Source of the DNA: Streptomyces sp. 3214.6
GTDB taxonomy: Bacteria > Actinomycetota > Actinomycetes > Streptomycetales > Streptomycetaceae
Assembly: GCF_900129855.1 (NCBI RefSeq)
Contig: NZ_LT670819.1
Coordinates: 8,308,001-8,372,000, forward strand
Reading direction: 5' to 3'
DNA length: 64,000 bases
In this document: positions 16,595 through 24,829 of the stretch, piece after piece
Numbering within the stretch: the stretch's first letter is position 1
How the letters are laid out: each line of letters begins with the position of its first letter
Notes under the pieces: model-generated
Seen by the model: only the letters and a program-made list of their open reading frames with translations
Database searches by the model: none
What the model was told of the DNA's origin: nothing
Position numbers and translations under genes: made by a program

Positions 16595-17452
16595 TCAGCC
16601 CGCCGCCAGCAGCAGCGTGCCCACCAGCGCCAGTCCCGCGCCCGCGGCCTGGACCGCGCGCAGCCGCTCCCGCAGGAAGCCGCGCGCGGCCAGTGCCGTC
16701 ACCACCGGGTAGAGCGAGGCGAGCACCGCGGCCACCGTGACCGGGCCGTGCTGTGCGGCGACGGCGTAGGTGCCGTTCGCGGCGACGTCGGCCAGCCCGA
16801 CGAACCCGAACGACGGCAGCGAGGCCCACGCGAGCCCGCCCGCGGGCAGCGCGGACGCCCCGCGCCGGACGGCGACGTACAGCGCCGCGCCGCCCGTGGC
16901 CACATTGGTCACGCGCTGCACGAACAGGGCGAGGAACAGGCCGGTGACGGTCGTGGACGCCTCGGTGATCAGCACGAACACCGTGCCGAAACCGAGCGCC
17001 GCGACCAGCGTGAGCAGCACGGCCTGCCGCTGCACCGCCGCGCCGCGCAGCTGCGGACCGCCCGCGAGGACGACCCCGACGACCGCCACCGCGATGCCCG
17101 CGAGCTGGACGAGCCCCGGGCGCTCGCCGAGGACCAGCCCGACGGAGACCGGCACGGCCACGCTCAGCGTGGCCAGCGGGGACACGACCCCCATGGGGCC
17201 GAGCGCCAGCGCCTTGTAGAACGAGAGCAGGGCGACGGGCCCCACCAGCCCGGCCGCGACCGCGAACCACAGCCGGGGACCGGCCTCGCTCCAGCCGCCG
17301 GTGGCGATCACGATCACGCCGAGGACGGCCGCCGCGATCGACTGCGAGACCATGACCACCGTGAGCGCCGGGGTCCTCCGGGTCAGCAGCCCGCCGCCGA
17401 AGTCGGCCAGGCCCCACAGCAGGCTGGTGGCCAGGGCGAAGAGTGCTGTCAC
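16595..17452 (-). CDS. EamA/DMT-family exporter
   Basis: A 285-residue inner membrane transporter with ten predicted helices in two EamA repeats. The first starts at TALFALATSLLWGLADFGGG and the second near QRQAVLLTLVAALGFGTVFV. The GTG at 17452 has GAGGAC just upstream. The gene is divergent from an XRE-cupin regulator 105 bases away. This arrangement is common for metabolite exporters controlled by the neighbour, so the substrate may be an amino acid or similar metabolite that the cupin domain senses. Confidence 0.9.
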   Translation of the reverse strand: MTALFALATSLLWGLADFGGGLLTRRTPALTVVMVSQSIAAAVLGVIVIATGGWSEAGPRLWFAVAAGLVGPVALLSFYKALALGPMGVVSPLATLSVAVPVSVGLVLGERPGLVQLAGIAVAVVGVVLAGGPQLRGAAVQRQAVLLTLVAALGFGTVFVLITEASTTVTGLFLALFVQRVTNVATGGAALYVAVRRGASALPAGGLAWASLPSFGFVGLADVAANGTYAVAAQHGPVTVAAVLASLYPVVTALAARGFLRERLRAVQAAGAGLALVGTLLLAAG

Positions 17453-17557
17453 GGGGTCCTCGCAGTACAGTTCGGTGCACGGTCGGGTGCACCACACCGT
17501 AGTGCAGGGCGCTGAACCCTGTCATCCAGAATATTGGACTCCCGAAGTGGACGGAAC

Positions 17558-18133
17558 GTGTCGGACCTCGAACTCCTGACTCAGTCCCTGGCGCGCAACG
17601 TCAAGCACTGGCGCGCGGTGCGCGGCTTCACCCTCGACACGCTCGCGGCCCGTGCCGGGGTCAGTCGCGGCATGCTGATCCAGATCGAGCAGGCCCGTAC
17701 GAACCCCAGCCTCGGCACGGTCGTCAAGATCGGCGACGCGCTCGGGGTGAGCATCACCACCCTGCTCGACTACGAACAGGGACCAAAGGTCCGCGTCGTC
17801 CCCGCCGAGCAGGCGGTACGGCTGTGGCACACCGACGAGGGCAGCTTCAGCCGGCTCCTCGCGGGCACGGAGGCGCCGGGCCCGCTGGAGATGTGGGACT
17901 GGTGGCTCATGCCCGGCGAGAGCAGTGGCTCGGAGCCGCACCCGCCGGGCACCGTCGAGATCGCCCATGTCACCGCCGGTGAACTCACCCTCACCGTCGA
18001 CGGCGTGGAGTACCGCGTGCCGACGGGCGCGAGCGTCACGTTCGAGGCCAATGCCGCGCACCGGTACGGGAATCAGGGCGAGGTCCCGACGGAGATGGTG
18101 CTGACCGTGTCGGTGCCGCCGCCCGTGAGCTGA
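17558..18133 (+). CDS. XRE-family regulator with C-terminal cupin domain
   Basis: A 191-residue regulator. The N-terminal helix-turn-helix is RGFTLDTLAARAGVSRGMLI followed by QIEQARTNPSLGTVVKIGDA. A cupin ligand-binding domain fills the C-terminal half (EPHPPGTVEIAHVTAGELTL, PTGASVTFEANAAHRYGN). It is divergent from the EamA exporter gene and probably represses or activates it. Between them TCCAGAATATTGGA (near 17524-17537) forms an imperfect palindrome that could be the operator. The GTG at 17558 was chosen; MDSRSGRN from 17534 is an alternative. A YbaK-type gene follows 43 bases later. Confidence 0.9.
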   Translation: MSDLELLTQSLARNVKHWRAVRGFTLDTLAARAGVSRGMLIQIEQARTNPSLGTVVKIGDALGVSITTLLDYEQGPKVRVVPAEQAVRLWHTDEGSFSRLLAGTEAPGPLEMWDWWLMPGESSGSEPHPPGTVEIAHVTAGELTLTVDGVEYRVPTGASVTFEANAAHRYGNQGEVPTEMVLTVSVPPPVS

Positions 18134-18176
18134 GACCCCCCTCCGGCGGGCGTGGACGGGCTGTTAGCGTGCGATC

Positions 18177-18734
18177 ATGCGCGCACCCATCGGTCACTTC
18201 GACACCGCCGTCCCCGCCCCCGACTGCCTCGACGAGCTGACCGGCCCGGTCGCCGACGCCGTACGCCACTGGAGCGGCAGCGTGCCCGCCGACCGGATCG
18301 TCTACGTCGACACCGACCCGCAGTGGGCGGACACGGCCGTGTTCGTGGAGCACTACGGGCCCGAACTGCTGGAGCAGTCCGCGAACTGCGTGGTGGTGGC
18401 CGGCAAGCGCGGCGGCGAGACGACCCTCGCCGCGTGCCTCGTGCTGTCCACCACCCGGGTCGACGTCAACGGCGTCGTCCGCCGCCAACTGGGCGCCCGC
18501 AAGGCCTCGTTCGCCGCCATGGACACGGCCGTCGGGGAGACCGGCATGGAGTACGGCGGGATCACCCCGATCGGACTCCCCGCCGCCTGGCCGGTGTTGG
18601 TGGACTCCGCCGTCGTCGACCTGCCGTACGTCCTGGTGGGCAGCGGCCGTCGACGCGGCAAGCTCCTGGTGCCGGGCAAGGCCCTCGCCGAACTGCCGGG
18701 CGCGGTGGTGCTGGAGGGGCTCGGGGTGGTCTGA
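18177..18734 (+). CDS. YbaK/EbsC-type aminoacyl-tRNA deacylase
   Basis: A 185-residue cytoplasmic protein of the YbaK/ProX editing family, which hydrolyses wrongly charged aminoacyl-tRNA in trans. NCVVVAGKRGGETTLAACLV contains the family's conserved region, including the catalytic-site Lys of VAGKR. VVRRQLGARKASFAAMDTAV and TGMEYGGITPIGLPAAWPVL are the next signature blocks. A -10-like TAGCGT at 18165-18170 lies seven bases before the ATG, so the mRNA may be leaderless and independent of the regulator gene upstream. The specific tRNA is not evident. Confidence 0.88.
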   Translation: MRAPIGHFDTAVPAPDCLDELTGPVADAVRHWSGSVPADRIVYVDTDPQWADTAVFVEHYGPELLEQSANCVVVAGKRGGETTLAACLVLSTTRVDVNGVVRRQLGARKASFAAMDTAVGETGMEYGGITPIGLPAAWPVLVDSAVVDLPYVLVGSGRRRGKLLVPGKALAELPGAVVLEGLGVV

Positions 18735-18736
18735 GC

Positions 18737-19828
18737 TCAGGCCACCCCGTGATGGGCGAGGGCCAGATGCGGGTCGTCCTCGCCCGGGGTCGGCGCCGGG
18801 TCCGCGTGGACCAGCGCGGCCGTCAGACGGGGGACGGCGTGCAGCAGGGCGTGTTCCGCGTCCACGGCGATACCGTGCGCCTGACGTACCGTCATCTCGC
18901 CGTCCACGACGACCGCCACCTCGGCCCGCAGCCGGTGCCCGATCCAGCGCAGCCGCAACTCGCCCACCCCGCACACCCCTTCGACCTCCCGCAGCGCCCG
19001 CTCGGCCCGGTCGACCAGGGCCGGGTCCACCGCGTCCATGACGCGCCGGAACACCTCCCGCGCCGCGTCCCGCAGCACCAGCGCGATCGCCGCCGTGATC
19101 GTCAACCCGACGATCGGGTCCGCGAGTTGCCACCCGAGCGCGGAGCCGCCCGCGCCCAGCAGCACCGCCAGTGAGGTGAACCCGTCCGTGCGCGCGTGCA
19201 GTCCGTCCGCCACCAGCGCGGCCGAGCCGATGGAGCGGCCGACCCGGATGCGGTACCGCGCCACCCACTCATTGCCCGCGAAGCCCACCAGCGCGGCCAC
19301 GGCGACCGCGCCGATGTGGTGCACGGGTCGCGGGTCCAGCAGCCGCTCGACGGCCGTCCATCCCGCGAAGGCCGCCGACGCGGCGATCGTCAGCACGATC
19401 GCGATGCCCGCCAGGTCCTCCGCCCGTCCGTAGCCGTAGGTGAAGCGGCGCGTGGCCGCCCGCCGGCCCAGCACGAAGGCGATCCCCAAGGGCACGGCCG
19501 TCAGCGCGTCCGCCGCGTTGTGCACCGTGTCGCCGAGCAGCGCCACCGACCCGGACAGCACCACCACGACCGCCTGCGCGACGGCCGTCACGCCCAGCAC
19601 CGCCAGCGACAGCCAGAGCGCGCGCATACCCCGGGCCGAGGACTCCAGGGCCGGGTCCAGCTTGTCGGCGGCCTCATGGGAGTGCGGGGTGAGGAGATGG
19701 GCGACGCGATGGCGAAGGCCGGGGGAGCGAGAGCGGGAGGGGGCGTGGTGCGGATGCTCATGGGCGTGATCATGGTGATGCCCGTGCTGGTGCTCGTGCC
19801 CGTGTTCGTGGTCGTGCCGCTCGCTCAC
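18737..19828 (-). CDS. Cation diffusion facilitator metal exporter with His-rich N-terminus
   Basis: A 363-residue inner membrane exporter of divalent metal, probably zinc, driven by proton exchange. The first 30 residues are nearly all His, Asp, Glu and Gly (HDHEHGHEHQHGHHHDHAHE), a metal-binding tail. Six helices follow with HNAADALTAVPL (helix II, HxxxD site) and DGLHARTDGFTSLAVLLGAG (helix V, HxxxD site). A C-terminal cytoplasmic domain contains RWIGHRLRAEVAVVVDG. AAGGGGA stands before the GTG at 19828. A palindrome at 19885-19900 may be the operator. Confidence 0.93.
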   Translation of the reverse strand: MSERHDHEHGHEHQHGHHHDHAHEHPHHAPSRSRSPGLRHRVAHLLTPHSHEAADKLDPALESSARGMRALWLSLAVLGVTAVAQAVVVVLSGSVALLGDTVHNAADALTAVPLGIAFVLGRRAATRRFTYGYGRAEDLAGIAIVLTIAASAAFAGWTAVERLLDPRPVHHIGAVAVAALVGFAGNEWVARYRIRVGRSIGSAALVADGLHARTDGFTSLAVLLGAGGSALGWQLADPIVGLTITAAIALVLRDAAREVFRRVMDAVDPALVDRAERALREVEGVCGVGELRLRWIGHRLRAEVAVVVDGEMTVRQAHGIAVDAEHALLHAVPRLTAALVHADPAPTPGEDDPHLALAHHGVA

Positions 19829-19884
19829 GTCGATCCCCTTCCGGTGCGCCGAGGTGGACGCGCCCGCGTCCGTCCCGCCATTAT

Positions 19885-19900
19885 GTGCGTATGAGCGCAC
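19885..19900. promoter_or_regulatory. Palindrome upstream of the CDF exporter
   Basis: GTGCGTATGAGCGCAC has 5-base arms GTGCG and CGCAC around six bases, about 57 bases before the exporter start. A metal-sensing repressor of the ArsR or MerR kind could bind here. No such regulator is in the window, so this is speculative. Confidence 0.35.
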
Positions 19901-19967
19901 GCATGCACCTGTCGCCTGCACACCGTGCGCAGCCACCGGCTGGGGGAGGAACCGCCGCACGACCGAC

Positions 19968-21182
19968 TCAGTAGTGTTCCGCGGTCCCGAGGTACTGCTC
20001 CGCGAAGGCGGCAGCGGCGGTGGGAGACGTGAACAGCCGGCGCAGCCGGGCGAACGTCGTGCCCGCGCGGAACGGGTCGCCGGCCGCGGTCCCGTGGTAG
20101 ACCTCGGACAGCCACTGCGAGAACTCCTGGTAGTCCCACACCCGGCGCAGACATGTCTGCGAGTAGCTGTCCAGGCTGACCCCGTCGCCGCCGTCCAGGT
20201 AGGCGACCAGCGAGTCGCCCAGCAGGAACGCGTCGTGCAGGGCGAGGTTCAGGCCCTTCGCGGCGATGGGCGCCACGAGGTGGGCCGAGTCCCCGGCCAG
20301 GAAGAGCCGCCCGTACGTCATCGGCTCGACCACGTAGTCGTGCATGTCCAGCACCCGCTTCTCGATCAGCGGCCCCTCGGTGAGCGGCGGACCGTCGGAC
20401 GCACCGAGGCGCTGGTGCAGTTCGGACCAGATCCGGTCGTCGGACCAGTTCTCCGGGTCGTCGCCGGGCGGGCACTGAAGGTAGTAGCGGGTCATCTCGG
20501 GGCTGCGGGCCATGTGCCCGGCGAACCCGTTCGGATGGACGCCGAACAGCACGCAGTCGGCGGACGGCGGCGCCTCGGCTAGCAGCGCCAGCCAGCCGAT
20601 GCCGTAGTCGTGCCGCGCGATCCGCGCCCGCTCCGGCGTCAGCGCGGTCCGGCCGACCCCGCGCGCCCCGTCCGCGCCGACCACGAAGTCGCAGGTCAGC
20701 ACCTGCCGTTCACCCGTGTCTTGGCAGGTGTACGACACCGTCGGCCGGGCCGTGTCGAGGTCGTGCAGCTCGACGTCGCGCACCGAGAAGCGGGCGTCGC
20801 CGCCGCGTACCTCGACGTACTCGCGGACGAGGTCCGTCACCAGCAACGGCTGCGGGTACACCCAGTGGTGATGACCCGTCAGTTCGGTGTAGCAGAAGCG
20901 GTACCGCTCGCCGCCGAAGCGGAACTCGCACGCGGAGTGCCGCTGAGCACGCTCCGTCAACTGGTGTGCCAGGCCCCGCCGTTGCAGACCGCGCACCGCC
21001 CACTCCTCGATGACGCCGGCGCGTGGCCGCCGCTCGATGAACTCACGGCTCTCCGTCTCCAGGACGACACAGTCGACGGACGCGGCCCGCAGGATGTTGC
21101 CGACGGTGAGACCCGCGGGGCCCGCGCCCACGACGACGACCGGAGTGTGGTGAGAGGAGGGGGAGTTGGTGGTCACCCGCAC
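19968..21182 (-). CDS. pobA: FAD-dependent 4-hydroxybenzoate 3-monooxygenase-like enzyme
   Basis: A 404-residue flavoprotein hydroxylase that would convert 4-hydroxybenzoate to protocatechuate with NAD(P)H and O2. PVVVVGAGPAGLTVGNILRA is the FAD-binding GxGxxG fold. FVVGADGARGVGRTAL is the DG motif, and YGRLFLAGDSAHLVAPIAAK is the second FAD motif. The NAPLNPIAAKGLNLA-type region (PIAAKGLNLALHDAFLLGD) is typical of PobA. The start codon is the GTG at 21182 or the GTG at 21176, right after the permease stop at 21184, so translation is coupled to it. The pairing with a permease suggests uptake and first-step hydroxylation of an aromatic acid. Confidence 0.9.
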   Translation of the reverse strand: MRVTTNSPSSHHTPVVVVGAGPAGLTVGNILRAASVDCVVLETESREFIERRPRAGVIEEWAVRGLQRRGLAHQLTERAQRHSACEFRFGGERYRFCYTELTGHHHWVYPQPLLVTDLVREYVEVRGGDARFSVRDVELHDLDTARPTVSYTCQDTGERQVLTCDFVVGADGARGVGRTALTPERARIARHDYGIGWLALLAEAPPSADCVLFGVHPNGFAGHMARSPEMTRYYLQCPPGDDPENWSDDRIWSELHQRLGASDGPPLTEGPLIEKRVLDMHDYVVEPMTYGRLFLAGDSAHLVAPIAAKGLNLALHDAFLLGDSLVAYLDGGDGVSLDSYSQTCLRRVWDYQEFSQWLSEVYHGTAAGDPFRAGTTFARLRRLFTSPTAAAAFAEQYLGTAEHY

Positions 21183-21183
21183 A

Positions 21184-22827
21184 TTATGGGTGGGCCGGGG
21201 CGTCCGCGACCGTGACCTCCTCGATGCTGCGCTCGATCTCCTCGGGGCGGGACGCGGACGCCTTCGCCCAGTAGTAGACCGCCAGCGAGAACCCGGTCAC
21301 GACGAGCATGTCCCACCACAGTCCCAGATGCCCCTGGCCGCCGAAACCGCCCTGCCAGGAGATCAGGCCGAGGCCCAGCAGATAGACGGGAAGCCACTGC
21401 GCGGCCTTCCAGTCCAGCCGGGGCGCGTCGGGCAGCCCGGCGCGGACGGCGTACCAGGCGTAGCCGCCGAGCAGCACATAGCCGATGACGATGGCGACGC
21501 CGAGCCGCCACAGCGTGTCCCAGCCGGCCCAGTAGATGATGAGGTTGGCCACCGCGAACGACAACGGGGAGATCCACCTGCCGCCCGGCAGTCGGTACGG
21601 ACGCTCGTGGTGCGGCAGCCGGTCGGCGAACACCCCGTAGGCCAGCGGCGCGCCCGCGTACATCAGCACGCTCGCCGAGGTGATGAAGCCGACCAGCTCC
21701 TGCCAGCTGGGGAACGGCAGGAAACAGACGACGCCGGTCACGAACGACATGATCAGCCCGAACCAGGGCACGCCCCGCCTGTCGGTGTGCGTGAACACCT
21801 TCGGCGCGTAGCCGTTGCGGGCCAGGCCGAAGGAGATCCGGGAGGTCGCGGTGGTGTAGATGAGGCCGGTGCCGCCGGGGGAGATCACCGCGTCGAGGTA
21901 CAGCACGGCGCTCAGCCAGCCCAGTCCCACCAGGGTCGCCAGGCCCGCCCAGGGGCCGCTGATGCCCGCGTAGTTCAGCTTGGCCCAGCCGTCGGCGAAG
22001 GCGCTGTGCGGGAGCGCGGCGATGAACACGACCTGGAGCAGCACATAGACGACGGCGCCGATCGCGACCGAGCCGAGGGTCGCCCTGGGCAGGTCCCGCT
22101 TCGGGTCCCGGCTCTCGCCGGCGAGCTGGATCGCCTGCTCGAACCCCAGCAGGGCGAAGATGATGCCGGACGAACTGATCGCGCTCAGCACGCCCTTGGC
22201 GCCGAACGGCGCGAAGCCCTCCGAAGTGAAGTTGCCCGGATGGAAATTGCCGGCCGCGATGACGAATATCGCGACCAACGGCACCGCGATCTTCCACCAG
22301 GTGGCGGCGCTGTTGGTGTGCGCGAGCGCCCGGACGCCGAAGAAGTTCACGGCGACGAACACGGCCATGAGGAATACGGCGACCATGAACCCGTCGGTGG
22401 TGAGGGTGCCGTCGGAATGCTGGAAACCCCGCGCCCAGCTCCAGTGCCCGGCGTATCCGATCATCGCCTCGACCTCGATCGGCGCCACGGTCGCCGCCTG
22501 CAGCCAGGAGAACCAGCCGAAGGACATCCCGGCCAGGCCGCCGAAAGCGTAGTGCGGATAGCGGGCCGTACCGCCCGCGACCGGGAACATCCCGCCGAGC
22601 TCGGCGTGCACCAGGGCGAGGAGCACGATCGCCACGGCCCCGATCACCCACGACACGACCGCGGCGGGGCCGGCCACCACGACCGCCTTCTGGGCGCCGT
22701 ACAGCCAGCCGGAGCCGATGATGGATCCGACCGACGCCCACATCAGCCCGATCAGTCCGACGTCCCGGCGCAGTCCGTCCGCGCCCGGGTTCTCCTTGGC
22801 CTGTGGAATGGGATCGACGCTTACCAT
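21184..22827 (-). CDS. APC-family permease, operon partner of the PobA-like enzyme
   Basis: A 547-residue inner membrane transporter with about 12 helices. The start is the APC helix I motif (DVGLIGLMWASVGSIIGSGW). GFEQAIQLAGESRDPKRDLP and SRISFGLARNGYAPKVFTHT are the conserved APC loops. It ends in a soluble C-terminus. GAGAGG lies upstream of the ATG at 22827. As it directly precedes the pobA-like gene with no gap, the substrate may be 4-hydroxybenzoate or a related aromatic acid, though APC transporters more often carry amino acids or polyamines. A nested palindrome at 22845-22881 lies at its promoter. Confidence 0.87.
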   Translation of the reverse strand: MVSVDPIPQAKENPGADGLRRDVGLIGLMWASVGSIIGSGWLYGAQKAVVVAGPAAVVSWVIGAVAIVLLALVHAELGGMFPVAGGTARYPHYAFGGLAGMSFGWFSWLQAATVAPIEVEAMIGYAGHWSWARGFQHSDGTLTTDGFMVAVFLMAVFVAVNFFGVRALAHTNSAATWWKIAVPLVAIFVIAAGNFHPGNFTSEGFAPFGAKGVLSAISSSGIIFALLGFEQAIQLAGESRDPKRDLPRATLGSVAIGAVVYVLLQVVFIAALPHSAFADGWAKLNYAGISGPWAGLATLVGLGWLSAVLYLDAVISPGGTGLIYTTATSRISFGLARNGYAPKVFTHTDRRGVPWFGLIMSFVTGVVCFLPFPSWQELVGFITSASVLMYAGAPLAYGVFADRLPHHERPYRLPGGRWISPLSFAVANLIIYWAGWDTLWRLGVAIVIGYVLLGGYAWYAVRAGLPDAPRLDWKAAQWLPVYLLGLGLISWQGGFGGQGHLGLWWDMLVVTGFSLAVYYWAKASASRPEEIERSIEEVTVADAPAHP

Positions 22828-22844
22828 GTTTTCAACGGCCTCTC

Positions 22845-22881
22845 ATAAATGACTTACCTGGAAGGTGAGTTCGCCATTTAT
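22845..22881. promoter_or_regulatory. Nested palindrome before the permease-pobA operon
   Basis: ATAAATG (22845-22851) pairs with CATTTAT (22875-22881), and ACCTGGAAGGT (22856-22866) is a second palindrome almost centred inside it. The block lies 18-54 bases upstream of the permease ATG in an AT-rich leader, a good place for an operator. No dedicated regulator gene is adjacent. Confidence 0.45.
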
Positions 22882-22970
22882 CGGAGGCTCAGAATAGGAA
22901 TCGACCACCGCCGTACTGAAGACCGCGGGCGCAATTTTGACCTGTGTGCGGGTATTTCCTGGGCAACTTT

Positions 22971-23387
22971 TCAGGAGTCGCGGCCCAGCCGGGGAATCTC
23001 GATCGCCGGGCAACGGTCCATGACCATCTCCAGTCCGGCGGCGCGCGTACGGTCATAGGCCTCTTCGTCGACGACGTCCAGCTGGAACCACACCGCCTTC
23101 GCGCCCTTGGCGACCGCCTCGTCGGCGACGGCGCCCGCGAGCTCGCTGTTGACGAAGACATCGACGACATCCACCTCGAAGGGGATGTCCGCGAGGGAGG
23201 CGTACCCCTGCTCCCCGTGCACCGTCTCCGCCTTCGGATGGACGGGGACGACCCGCTTGCCGAACCGCTGGAGCACCTCGGCGACCCCGTAGGCCGCGCG
23301 CCTGCGGTTCGACGACAGGCCCACCACGGCCCAGGTGTCGCCGAGCCCGGTGAGGATCTTCCGGATCGTTTCCTCGTCGCCGTACAC
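22971..23387 (-). CDS. CoA-binding domain protein (YccU-like)
   Basis: A 138-residue protein with a single CoA-binding Rossmann domain. WAVVGLSSNRRRAAYGVAEV is the nucleotide-binding start, then RVVPVHPKAETVHGEQGYAS, VDVVDVFVNSE and AKAVWFQLDVVDEEAYDR. The final MVMDRCPAIEIPRL is the family's conserved Cys-Pro end. AAGGAGG precedes the GTG at 23387, so the start is secure. It probably binds CoA or acyl-CoA in the cytoplasm; the role is unknown. The permease gene follows 143 bases downstream but probably has its own promoter. Confidence 0.93.
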   Translation of the reverse strand: MYGDEETIRKILTGLGDTWAVVGLSSNRRRAAYGVAEVLQRFGKRVVPVHPKAETVHGEQGYASLADIPFEVDVVDVFVNSELAGAVADEAVAKGAKAVWFQLDVVDEEAYDRTRAAGLEMVMDRCPAIEIPRLGRDS

Positions 23388-23501
23388 CAGCGGCCTCCTT
23401 CAGGTCGGACACAAGCTGTCCTCCACTGCAACGGAGCACGGCTGACGCTGATTCCGGGCGCTTGCCTGCGAACCGTGCGCCGTCCGCCTACGCTCGGCCT
23501 C

Positions 23502-24248
23502 GTGCTGCGCATCATCGACGCCCGAACCGGCGAGTCCGTCGTCGCCGCCCCCGTCCGGCGGGGCCTGACCCGTGTCGAGGCCCATGCCTCGGGATACGGC
23601 TCCGGGGCGCTCCGCGTCCTGCTCGTCGCCGATCTGCTCCTTCGCGCGCTGGAACTGGGCGGTACGCCCGTCTTCGCCCTGCTCACCGGCGAACGCGAGC
23701 AGGCGGAACTCCGGGCGGGCGCCACCGCCCTCGGCATGCACCCCTTCGAGGACGGCCGCGAACTCGGCGGCGGAGTGGGCGAGGCACAGATCCTGCACGT
23801 CGTGGGGGCGGACGGCCCGGCCCCCGACGGCGTACGGGTCGCCGTCGCGCCGGCCGAGTGGGCGGCCGGGCCCGGGGAGCCGGAGACGGACGCCGTATCG
23901 GCCCCCGACCCCGCTGTGCTGCGCCTCGCCCTGCTGTCCACGCCCCGCAGCGAGCCCGTCCGGCTCGACGCGGCCGTGCTGGGCGAGGCCCACGACACCC
24001 TCGTACGGTGGAGGAGAGCCGTCGCCGGCTGGGCGCGGCGGCCCTCGCGGCCGGTTCCCGAGGATGTGCGCGGCCGGCTGCGCACCGCATGGGAGGACGA
24101 CCTGGACATGCCGGAGGTGCTGCGCGTGCTGCGTTCGGTGGCCGACGCCGGCCCCGAGCTGCCGGACGGGGCCCGCTTCGAGACCTACGCCTACGCCGAC
24201 CGTCTCCTCGGCCTCGAACTCACCCGCGACCTGGGGGCCCCGGCGTGA
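23502..24248 (+). CDS. Degenerate cysteinyl-tRNA synthetase-like protein without HIGH or KMSKS
   Basis: A 248-residue protein. The N-terminus (LRIIDARTGESVVAAPVRRG) and a following helix (ALRVLLVADLLLRALELGGT) resemble the first strand-loop-helix of CysRS/MshC, but no HIGH motif is present, and no KMSKS. The C-terminus (WEDDLDMPEVLRVLRSVADA then GARFETYAYADRLLGLELTR) resembles the DALR-type end of CysRS. It thus looks like a CysRS-derived protein that lost catalysis. TACGCT at 23489-23494 lies seven bases before the GTG start, so the transcript is probably leaderless. It overlaps the sixA gene by GTGA, which links their synthesis. The homology is judged by eye. Confidence 0.7.
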   Translation: MLRIIDARTGESVVAAPVRRGLTRVEAHASGYGSGALRVLLVADLLLRALELGGTPVFALLTGEREQAELRAGATALGMHPFEDGRELGGGVGEAQILHVVGADGPAPDGVRVAVAPAEWAAGPGEPETDAVSAPDPAVLRLALLSTPRSEPVRLDAAVLGEAHDTLVRWRRAVAGWARRPSRPVPEDVRGRLRTAWEDDLDMPEVLRVLRSVADAGPELPDGARFETYAYADRLLGLELTRDLGAPA

Positions 24249-24796
24249 CCGGGCCCGTCGGCCGGGGGCCGCGTCGGCTGGTCGTGCTGCGGCATGCCAA
24301 GTCGGCCTGGCCGGAGGGCGTCTCCGACCACGAGCGGCCGCTGGCCCCGCGCGGCCGCCGGGACGCACCGGCCGCGGGCCGCGCGCTCGCCGCGGCCGAC
24401 TGCCTGCCCGACCTCGCCCTGTGCTCCACCGCCGTCCGCGCCCGCGGCACCTGGGAACTGGCCGCCGCGCAGTGGCCCGGCCCGACGCCCCCGGTGCGCT
24501 TCGACCCGCGGCTCTACGCGGCCGACGTACCCGAGCTGCTGGACGTCGTCCACGAGACGCCCGCCGAGGTCGGCACCCTGCTGCTGGTCGGACACAACCC
24601 CGGTCTTCAGGAACTGGTCCTCGACCTGGCCGGGGACGGCCTCGACGACGCCCTGGACGAGGTGCGGCTGAAGTTCCCCACGTCGGCCGTCGCCGTCCTC
24701 GCCTGGCACGGACCCGACTGGCGCGCCCTGACCCCGGGCACGGCCCTGCTGACCTCGATGACCGTCCCCAGGGGAAAAAACCCGCCCGACGGCTAG
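24245..24796 (+). CDS. sixA: SixA-type phosphohistidine phosphatase
   Basis: A 183-residue histidine phosphatase. RRLVVLRHAKSAW holds the catalytic RHA motif, DHERPLAPRGRRDAPAAGRA is the SixA signature, LCSTAVRARGTWEL carries the phosphate-binding Arg, and LLLVGHNPGLQELVLDLAGD the second catalytic His. SixA removes phosphate from His residues of phosphotransfer proteins; in actinobacteria the target is not known. The GTG start overlaps the stop of the CysRS-like gene, so the two are translated together. It converges with the large APC transporter gene. Confidence 0.9.
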   Translation: MTGPVGRGPRRLVVLRHAKSAWPEGVSDHERPLAPRGRRDAPAAGRALAAADCLPDLALCSTAVRARGTWELAAAQWPGPTPPVRFDPRLYAADVPELLDVVHETPAEVGTLLLVGHNPGLQELVLDLAGDGLDDALDEVRLKFPTSAVAVLAWHGPDWRALTPGTALLTSMTVPRGKNPPDG

Positions 24797-24829
24797 AGCT
24801 GGAAACCGGTCCCGGACAGGCCCTAGCCG
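24790..24829. terminator. Shared hairpin at convergent stop codons
   Basis: CGGCTAG (24790-24796) pairs with CTAGCCG (24823-24829). The stop codons of both convergent genes lie in the arms. The loop is 26 bases and there is no T-tract, so termination strength is doubtful. Confidence 0.35.
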
